From contig OZ245940.1 in the NCBI GenBank assembly GCA_965230045.1, forward strand, positions 124,001 to 188,000: 64,000 bases of DNA, read 5' to 3'. The notes under the pieces were generated by a model. It searched no databases. It saw only the letters and a list, made by a program, of their open reading frames with translations, and was not told the DNA's origin. Source of the stretch: G963662905 sp965230045 (GTDB lineage: Bacteria; Bacteroidota; Bacteroidia; Bacteroidales; WRLA01). Of this stretch, positions 34,101 to 40,900 are shown piece by piece. The translations under genes were made by a program, and so were the position numbers. Positions within the stretch are counted from its first letter, which is position 1, and each line of letters begins with the position of its first letter.

Positions 34101-34574
34101 TATCCACTGCTCAGGAGCGTTGATGGCGTGTCGCTGGAGCGGGTCAGCGCAGATATTCCCAGCGACCAGGAAGACAACTGGCACAGCGCGGCGGAATCTG
34201 TGGGTTTTGGCACACCGGCAGCACGAAATTCGGTTCGCGCAAGCAATCCGGATGGCTATGATGAGCTGGAAATCACGCCCGAACTCTTCTCACCGGACAT
34301 GGACGGCCATGATGATTTGCTCACTATTGCATTTCATTTGGAAGAAGCCGGTTATATGGCCAAAATCCAGATTTTCAACAGCAGTGGACGCTTGATCCGA
34401 AATCTGGGAGGCAATGTTATGCCCGGAACAGAAGCCGAATATTTCTGGGACGGCATCAGCAATGACGGCAATAAAGCAAACATTGGAATTTACATCGTGT
34501 ATGTGGAACTCTACAACCCACAGGGCGATGTCAAACAATTCAAAGAAGAAGTTACTTTGGGAGGCATGTGGTAA
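31167..34574 (+). CDS. Secreted multi-domain protein with lamin-tail domains
   Basis: 1135 residues from ATG 31167; the open frame upstream is antisense to asd and not coding. Signal peptide (SHFALISLLIALPALSFGQ). Then a ~190-residue lectin/laminin-G-like region, three Big-type Ig domains (e.g. ISINVLNAG..ITFDQAMDSTS) alternating with three lamin-tail domains (VINEIMADPNP..EYLELYNTSD; ITEIMADPSP..; INELLFNPYADGDDYIELYN), and a FlgD-like Ig tail (KIQIFNSSGRLIRNLGG...YFWDG) that probably serves as a gliding-associated/T9SS C-terminal signal. Lamin-tail modules in bacteria accompany exported nucleases or adhesins; no enzyme domain is seen. Confidence 0.85.
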   Translation: MRYSLKNTISHFALISLLIALPALSFGQFTDDFSDGNFTQNPEWTGQTERFTVNDDYQLQLNDAVENTSYLMTGSALNQDCEWRFFIQLKFSPSANNNALVYLAADQFPEPQNAYYLQFGESGSDDAVELFKIENGTSSSICRGPDGMLASAFALGMRIIQKDGQWQVFADPSGGDNYQLLCEANENFGFSTTQFALFCKYTVSNSTKFYFDNFYAGPVIVDNTPPAIDIFEIIDGNQLSLHFTESLNEAQALNTSNFTINKGIGAAASAEFSDENKMQLLLHWDNSFNDGSSYQLTVKNQQDAAGNVMNDTTINFSLYEAAPFDIVINEIMADPNPVVGLPDAEYLELYNTSDFPVSLGGWSLQIGSSLKEMPAVQIGAQSYLILCKPEFESDFAPYGTTAGLDGLSLANDGKMLQLLNAEGNMISFVNYDISWYDDPDKNEGGWSLEQIDPLAPCIGKQNWKASENSLGGTPGTENSVKGSNASSPEINTVSLLDANKLSISFNHLMDEASVTDVNAFEIMPGNILADSIRPAENDLNNFVLYFAQDFAEGISYKLSVKNSIFDCSGQEIAAGGTFPFELPEAANYHDVLITEIMADPSPAVGLPEYEYLELYNRSEKSIQLRNWELSMGSSSTEIGAYVLEAGQRVILIEEEAASSYKFLENKLIVSSISLSNEGALLTLSNKSGRLIFAVDYSSEWYGSSNKAEGGWSLEMKDTDQPCIQSGNWTASTAPEGGTPGAVNSVHQKIDPQEAPEIYSINVLNAGRIEITFDQAMDSTSIGQTEIYTLSPEIGQPLSAYPVAPFYQEVELELASELQENKIYTLEINQQNLISCAGLSPAESLVAEFGLPMLPDSGDVLINELLFNPYADGDDYIELYNTSDKILDTKGFAVVYQKDSESDEDVCFLPSYLLMPGEYVAFTQSPEMVLSQYLTPNPNAVVQASDLPNFGSEYGIAMLTQMSNTAIRYDYFVYNEDMHYPLLRSVDGVSLERVSADIPSDQEDNWHSAAESVGFGTPAARNSVRASNPDGYDELEITPELFSPDMDGHDDLLTIAFHLEEAGYMAKIQIFNSSGRLIRNLGGNVMPGTEAEYFWDGISNDGNKANIGIYIVYVELYNPQGDVKQFKEEVTLGGMW

Positions 34575-34579
34575 ACCAA

Positions 34580-35251
34580 ATGAAAGAAAACTTAGAAGAA
34601 GAAATAGCAAAAGCAAGGGTTTTTGCAAAATCATTTCTGGAAAACGAAGGAAGCGGCCACGACTGGTGGCATTGCCTTCGCGTAGCAAAAACCGCCGGAC
34701 GCATCGCAGAAAAAGAAAATGCCTCCAAAGATTTATGTATTTTGGCAGCATTGCTGCATGATGTAGGCGACCATAAACTCCATGGCAATGACCCCGAAAA
34801 AGGGGATGCTTTCCTGAAAAACTGGCTCCACGAAAACCTGAAACCGGCTTTAGCCGAACGCATTTTCGGCATTATCTCCGAAGTAAGCTTTAAAGGCGCC
34901 GGTCAGCAGAGCCCGGTCAGCAGTATTGAAAGCGCTGTAGTGCAGGATGCCGACCGTTTGGATGCGATTGGCGCAATCGGCATTGCACGCACTTTTGCTT
35001 ATGGCGGGTCAAAAAGCCGCTTGATATATCACCCGGACATCCAGCCGGAAAACCACCCGGATTTTAAAAGCTACCGCAACAGCCAGGCGCCAACGATCAA
35101 TCATTTTTATGAAAAACTGCTGCTGCTCAAAGATCGCATGCAAACCAAAAGCGGAAAGCAAATGGCCATGGAGCGACATCAGTTTATGGAGGACTATTTG
35201 CAACAATTTTATAAGGAGTGGGATGATTGCAGGGAAATCCCTGACGAATAA
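34580..35251 (+). CDS. HD-domain phosphohydrolase
   Basis: 223 residues from ATG 34580; a GTG at 34568 overlapping the previous stop would add four codons. HD superfamily motifs: His in GSGHDWWHCLRVAKTA, the paired LLHDVGDHK, and Asp in VVQDADRLDAIGAIG. This arrangement matches the YedJ-type metal-dependent hydrolases; the substrate is unknown. It starts five bases after the lamin-tail gene and is probably cotranscribed, with no evident functional link. Confidence 0.88.
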   Translation: MKENLEEEIAKARVFAKSFLENEGSGHDWWHCLRVAKTAGRIAEKENASKDLCILAALLHDVGDHKLHGNDPEKGDAFLKNWLHENLKPALAERIFGIISEVSFKGAGQQSPVSSIESAVVQDADRLDAIGAIGIARTFAYGGSKSRLIYHPDIQPENHPDFKSYRNSQAPTINHFYEKLLLLKDRMQTKSGKQMAMERHQFMEDYLQQFYKEWDDCREIPDE

Positions 35252-35340
35252 AACCCGAAATTAAAATTTTGCAAACACGAGAATAATTGAGTTGTTGTGT
35301 GGATAGTCTCCTTTTTAGGTGATAAACGAAAAGGCTAAAG

Positions 35341-36987
35341 TTACAACTGCAAAATAATTTGCTGATGGACTTTCACCTGATACCCTTCCCCGCATTTCAA
35401 ATCGCCAATATTATTCACCCAACCCCAGGGCATATGCTGCAGGATGTTGCCATCAGAATCAATGACTTTAATCAGTTGCCCAGAATCAATTAATTCCTGA
35501 AATACTTCCAGTGCATCTTGTGGCTCTTGTTTTGGCCAGGCGATAATGTTCCATCCGGCTGTAAGTGGAATTTCGAAAGGAATTTCTACTTCTTCTCCAA
35601 CCGTCTGCAGTGTATCTGCTGCTGTCATTTTCAGCCAATAGCCTTCCGTGTTTTGCATTTGACCAATTGCGTTTTCCCAGCCCCAGGGCATATGCTGCAT
35701 GACATTGCCCTGCTCGTCAATAGCTTTGACCAAACTGCCATTTTGCATTAAAGGCCACAAAATACTGTCCATCGAACTTGTGTCCGGTATTACATTCCAA
35801 CTGATTTTATTCCAGCCCGCTGCCAATAAATGCGTTTGTGTGCTGATTTCCGGAATTTGCAGTAAAATGCTAAGGCTGTCATCTTCCCAAACACATTGCT
35901 GTAAATCAATTAATTGGTCGTTATTCACATCATAGGCAAAATAGCCCCGGCATGTATCGGTTCTTATAGCATATGTCTCTATGAAATTCCCTGACTGATC
36001 GTTTAAAAAAACATTGGTTTGCACGTACTTCCCGACGGAAGAGCTGTATTTATTGTCCACTACATCGTCAAAATCATCATTGTTCCAGTCGCATAGATGT
36101 CCAAAACGCCAGCCTCCAAGGGCTATTTCTTCGTAAGTAAATACTCCGCTGCCGTCATTGCTCATCAGGTAAAGTCCCTGTTCCGTGTCACCTACAACGT
36201 CCAGCAACACATCCAAATCACCATCGTGCTCCACATCAGACATGCCAATAAGATAGGCTCTTCCTCTGTATAAAGGTGTTGTATAAATCTGTCGGTTATC
36301 AAAAGCGGCATTTCCATCACCAAAATACACATCAACCTGATAGCCCGAACCGTATCTACCACATCCTATTATCGCATCCAAATGATTGTCGCCATTAATA
36401 TCGGCTAATCTGATTTTACCTGTTTCGGTTCCGGCCGGATAATGGTTTCCTGTAGAAAAAGTGCCATCACCATTATTTATCAGCAATGAAAACCCATCAG
36501 GCCATCCTGCGGAGGTAACAGCTATATCTGTATAACCGTCTTCATTAACATCACCAGATGTTACATAATATGTAAAGCCGCCCCAAACATCATAGATATC
36601 ATAAGCATCAAAGCTACCGTCAGCCTCAGCGAGATGCACACTTACCTTTCGCCCATTATTATAGCCACTACTGTGCGATTGTGCAAAATCCAATCGTCCG
36701 TCATTGTTAAAATCATCAATAACAGGGTATTTTGGATATGCATAAGTTTCAATGGTATCAGAAATATTAAAACTTCCATTTCCATCATTTAGCATCAAAG
36801 TCATCGATGAGCTATAATAATTCAAAATCAGCATATCCACATACCCGTCCTGATTAAAATCGGCATAATTGATATAATGAGGATCAAGGACATCATAAGA
36901 AGCCGGAGGATCCCATTCTTGTGCCCGGGTATTAAACTGGATCAATATTAATACGAGTATAGTCAGTGGTAAGAATAAGTTTTTCAT
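35341..36987 (-). CDS. Secreted FG-GAP/VCBS repeat protein with twin C-terminal modules
   Basis: 548 residues with a signal peptide (KNLFLPLTILVLILIQFNTRAQ). Residues ~30-380 hold FG-GAP repeats with Ca-binding-like loops (DFNQDGYVD, DFNNDGRLD, DVNEDGYTD, DINGDNHLD), a propeller of integrin-alpha type. The last ~160 residues are two copies of a ~75-residue module: AGWNKISW...LVKAIDEQG..MQHMPWGWENAIG...EGYWLKM and AGWNIIAW...LIKVIDSDG..LQHMPWGWVNNIG...EGYQVKV. Unlike its neighbours it ends without a recognisable T9SS sorting domain. Possibly truncated, possibly exported another way. Confidence 0.8.
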   Translation of the reverse strand: MKNLFLPLTILVLILIQFNTRAQEWDPPASYDVLDPHYINYADFNQDGYVDMLILNYYSSSMTLMLNDGNGSFNISDTIETYAYPKYPVIDDFNNDGRLDFAQSHSSGYNNGRKVSVHLAEADGSFDAYDIYDVWGGFTYYVTSGDVNEDGYTDIAVTSAGWPDGFSLLINNGDGTFSTGNHYPAGTETGKIRLADINGDNHLDAIIGCGRYGSGYQVDVYFGDGNAAFDNRQIYTTPLYRGRAYLIGMSDVEHDGDLDVLLDVVGDTEQGLYLMSNDGSGVFTYEEIALGGWRFGHLCDWNNDDFDDVVDNKYSSSVGKYVQTNVFLNDQSGNFIETYAIRTDTCRGYFAYDVNNDQLIDLQQCVWEDDSLSILLQIPEISTQTHLLAAGWNKISWNVIPDTSSMDSILWPLMQNGSLVKAIDEQGNVMQHMPWGWENAIGQMQNTEGYWLKMTAADTLQTVGEEVEIPFEIPLTAGWNIIAWPKQEPQDALEVFQELIDSGQLIKVIDSDGNILQHMPWGWVNNIGDLKCGEGYQVKVHQQIILQL

Positions 36988-37506
36988 TTTTTTACTACTT
37001 TTTATTGTTTATTCTTTCTTTCTTAGCGATTTGAAATATACGGAAACAAATAATATCCCTTGCACTTTCCCCGACTTATTGTATGAACAGCCCTTTTTGC
37101 GTGATGAAAGGGCCTTTTGACGTGATGAACGAAAATCAAAAATATTCCCGAACTGCAAAATCAGAACTAAAACTAAAGGCTTTATGCCTACACTTTATAA
37201 ATAATCAAAAAAACAAGGGAAGCTATCCTTTAATGAATCCGGGCTGCGGTCATAAGCATATTTTGCACTTCTTCACAGCAGCTGCGCAAGGAGACAAGCC
37301 CGTATCAATTGCGTGTTTTTTGCGTTTCATATATGTTTTATTTACGCATCAAATACATATCAACTACGCTTCAAAGTGTCGCTAATACGTATTTGATATG
37401 TATTTGATACGTACTTGATAAGTAGTTGATCAGGAGCAAATACGGTTTTGCCTTGGATTTGCTCTGCATAAAAACAAAAATAGCCTCCGGCAAAAGAAGC
37501 TTAGTT
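36988..37506. other. Intergenic region upstream of the FG-GAP gene
   Basis: Non-coding. It holds a segment at 37073-37130 that resembles 43185-43240 (shared GACTTATTGTATGAAC, then degenerate repeats around CGTGATGAA), and an 11-bp tandem repeat. The 100-codon ORF at 37083-37385 is not protein-like. Confidence 0.5.
37389..37432. repeat. Four-unit 11-bp tandem repeat
   Basis: GTATTTGATAT, GTATTTGATAC, GTACTTGATAA and GTAGTTGATCA follow each other without gaps. About 40 bases before, CATCAAATACATATCAACTAC is the inverted form, so the block can also fold. Confidence 0.6.
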
Positions 37507-37643
37507 AGAGTTCGTCTATAAAGTCCAACTTCTGCGTTGTTGCTCAAAATCCAAATCCTCAAATACTTGAGTATTATCCGGTTTGGATTTTTCACACGCC
37601 TTGAATTTGAACTTTATAGAGCAAACTCCCGACATTATAGACA
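37507..37643. repeat. Foldback intergenic repeat, copy F
   Basis: 137 bases matching 11166-11302 in the same orientation with one difference. Same ends, GTTCGTCTATAAAGTC and GACATTATAGACA. Confidence 0.8.
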
Positions 37644-37652
37644 GCCTCTAGT

Positions 37653-37803
37653 TAGTGCTTGTCCATAATGTCCGATCTCAGCGTTATTCTTGGTATTGAA
37701 ACCAGTCACTTACTTTAGTAAGCTCCTTATTTTCAATACCAAGAATGCCTCGACCTCGAACATTCTGAATCAAGCACAGTACTTTATAGACAAGAACTAG
37801 TTA
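37653..37803. repeat. Foldback intergenic repeat, copy D
   Basis: Bases 37654-37792 are identical to the reverse complement of 9493-9631. It follows copy F by nine bases. Family core at 37743-37767. From 37804 to the next stop at 37946 only the palindrome at 37911 was recognised. Confidence 0.8.
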
Positions 37804-37910
37804 GTAAATATTAAAACCGGGGAAAAGGTGACTTAGCAGCCGGATTATTTTATATGAACTGAGGAAACAGCCGGGCAGCGATTATAAGGGATTTGAAGGA
37901 GTTGCCTCAC

Positions 37911-37938
37911 CGGATGGTTTTGAGGCCATCCGGTGGGC
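37911..37938. repeat. 28-bp palindromic repeat, copy 1
   Basis: CGGATGG-ttttgagg-CCATCCG followed by GTGGGC, identical to 42938-42965. It begins a few bases beyond the 3' end of the C10 protease gene and could serve as its terminator hairpin. Confidence 0.7.
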
Positions 37939-37945
37939 AGAAGTA

Positions 37946-40900
37946 TTACAGTATCATTAATTTCAGCAATTGTATTTCTTGTTGGCCTTGCAAACGGATC
38001 ATGTACATGCCTTTGCTGTAGGCTTGCATATTGAGCTCATACGTTGTGCCGGGGGCAATGCTGACGTTCCTTTCTTCCAGGACACTGCCGTTCATATCGA
38101 GCACGCTGACGCGCTTGATGCCTGTGGCTGTTTTTAAGCGGAACATGCCTTTGCCGGGATTGGGGTAAAGGGATGTCTTGGCCCCTTCGGGACTGGTAAT
38201 GGCATCAATATAGTCTACATAGATTTCCAGGGCTTCGCTGTTTGCGCTCTGGCCGCATTCATTGCCCGTTGCCACAGAAAGATAGCAATAGCCCCGGTAG
38301 CCGGGGTCCCACTGGATGGTGAGCGCATTGCCGTTGGCCTGCAGTTGCCCGGCTGTTGCTGGTTCGAGTTGCCAGTGGTAGCTTTCGGCTCCTGCCGGGC
38401 TGTTTGTGCTGTAATCGCTGCTGATGACCTGTTTCAGGTCTATCAGCTCAGGGCCACCCGGTTTTGACGGGCTTTCCGGTGGGGCATTAACAGTGACCGT
38501 GGTTTGAGAGCTGACACTTTCGTTGCCGTCGTTTACTTCGACAAAATAGGTAGTGGTTGCTGTTGGACTGACCAGTGGGTCCTGTTCTGTAGAAGAAAAA
38601 CCGCTGGGCTCGCTGCTCCAGTTATAGCTGTAGTTCCCCGTCCCTCCGCTGCTCAGGGCGCGCAACTGGCTGTTTGCCCCTTTACAGATTTCCCCGGGAT
38701 CGGCCAGTGCGGTTACGGCAAGCGGGCCGCCAACAACATTAACGATCATGGCGTCTTCTGCATGGCAGCCGTAATTATTGGCTACGCTCAGGCTAAACTC
38801 TGTTGTGGCCTCCAGGTTTTCGGTCACAGGGTCTTCTTGGGTGGAAGTCCATGAGCTGTTGCTGGCTGTCCAGAGGATATTTATATCGCCATCGCCGGTG
38901 ATGCTGCCATTGAGCTGGGTGCTTTGCCCGTAATTGATGCTTTGGCCTTCCCCGGCATCTGCGGTGACATAGTGTACATCTACTGCAAGCTGGGAGCTTT
39001 GCCCCTGCCCACAAGCATTTGTTGCATAAACAGTAATTGCTCCGCTCTGGGCGGTTTCGGACAGGCTTACTGTTATGGAAGGGCTGTTGTCCCCCGCGGT
39101 GATGCTGAAGCCTTCGGGCAGTTGCCAGTTGTAATCGGCTGCATTGCTGATGGGCCCTACTGAATAAATTAAACCTTCTTCGCTACGGCAAACATCGCTA
39201 TCGCCTGCGATGGCACCGGCATCACCGGGCAGGGGGTTGACCGTTACGGTAGTATAATCGCTGACGGTTTCATTGCCGTCGTTTACTTCTACAGTATAGG
39301 TGGTGGTTTCTTCGGGATAGACCTGCGGCCCCTGCTCTGTAGATGTAAAACCCGGAGGATCACTGGCCCAGCTATAGCTGTATGTGCCCGTGCCGCCACT
39401 GGTCTGGGCGCTCAACAAGCTGCTTTCGCCTGTACAGATTTCTTCGGGATTGCATACGGCAATAACAGACAATGCACCGCCTTCTACGTTCACAATGGTT
39501 TCGTCTTCGGCCTGGCAGCCATAATCATTGCTGACTTGCATTGTAAACTCGGTAGTGGCCGTGAGGTTTTCGGTTACCGGGTCTTCCTCGGTGGAGGTCC
39601 AGCCGCTGTTGTTGGCCGTCCAGAGGGTTTCTATCGCGCCATCGCCGCCTGTGGCCCCGTCCAGTTGGGCGCTCTGGCCGTAGTTGACCGTCTGGTCTTC
39701 GCCGGCTTCTGCGGTGACAAAGTGCACATTGATTGCGAGCTGGGCGCTTTGGCCCTGGCCGCAGGCATTGCTGGCATAAACAATGATGTTTCCGCTTTGC
39801 GCTGTTTCGGACAGGCTTACGGTAATGCTTGGGGTATTGGCCCCTGCGGTGATGCTGAAGCCTTCGGGCAGCTGCCAGTTGTAATCCGCTGCATTGCTGA
39901 TGGGCCCTACCGAATAAACCAGCCCTTCTTCGCCACGGCAAACATCGCTATCGCCGGTTATGGCTCCTGCCGCGCCGGGCAATGGGTTGACCGTGAGGCT
40001 GTGGGTGCCCGCGGGGCCGTTGCCGCACAGGTTGGTGGCATAGCAACTGATTTCCCCGGGACTGGTTGCATCAATGATGTGTACATCAACATAAAACATG
40101 CCTTGCGCACTAACTATTTCCATGCCGGAGCTTACGCCCCACTGATAGTTTTCGTAGAGGTTTTCAAGGGTGTCGGCAACAAAACGGACGGTATCGCCCT
40201 GGCAAGCCTGGTCTGGTCCGAAAATAATTACTGTTTCCGGGGGCAGGGCTACAGTGAGCGCGGCAATTTCGGAGGTGGCTGTCCCGTGGGTGTTGCTTAC
40301 AACACAATAGTAATGTCCGGTATCGCTTTGTCCAACATTGTTCAACAGAAGGCTGTCGCTGGTGGCATTGGGAAGGATGTTGCTGTTTTTATACCATTGG
40401 TAGGCTTCGGCATAGAGGGCTTCAATGTAAAAAATTACATTATCGCTTGCACAGGCGGACATTGAATCCGGTTGGTTGATAATAACAGGCGGCTGGCCGT
40501 ATTCATAGGCGCCCATGTCTATCGTGCCTTCTATGCGCGCGTTACCGGCCAAATCAAGTTCCGGTAAAAGAGCAGAAACGCCTGTAGTATCGCCGGCGTT
40601 TACACCGGGGGAAGCGCCTTGTAAACTAAAATCTGCCACACTAGCATCATAACTAGCACCAGCTCCTGCTGTCGGATCAACAAATAAAGGATTCTCATCA
40701 ATATTATTTTGATAAGTTCCATCATAATATGCACCAGCTCCAGGACCACCAAAAGCAGAAACTCCACCTTCCACATCAGAATACAAAAAATCTGGATCAG
40801 CTCCTGTTGTAGCCAAGAAAAAATTATTTCCATTACCCGCTACGTTACCATACACAATACAATTTTGAAACAATGGATCTGAATCAATAATATTCGCAGC

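Noticed and set aside
39536..40465. 309-codon plus-strand ORF
   Set aside because: Antisense to the G+C-richer part of the C10 protease gene; long only because that repeat region lacks stops in this frame.
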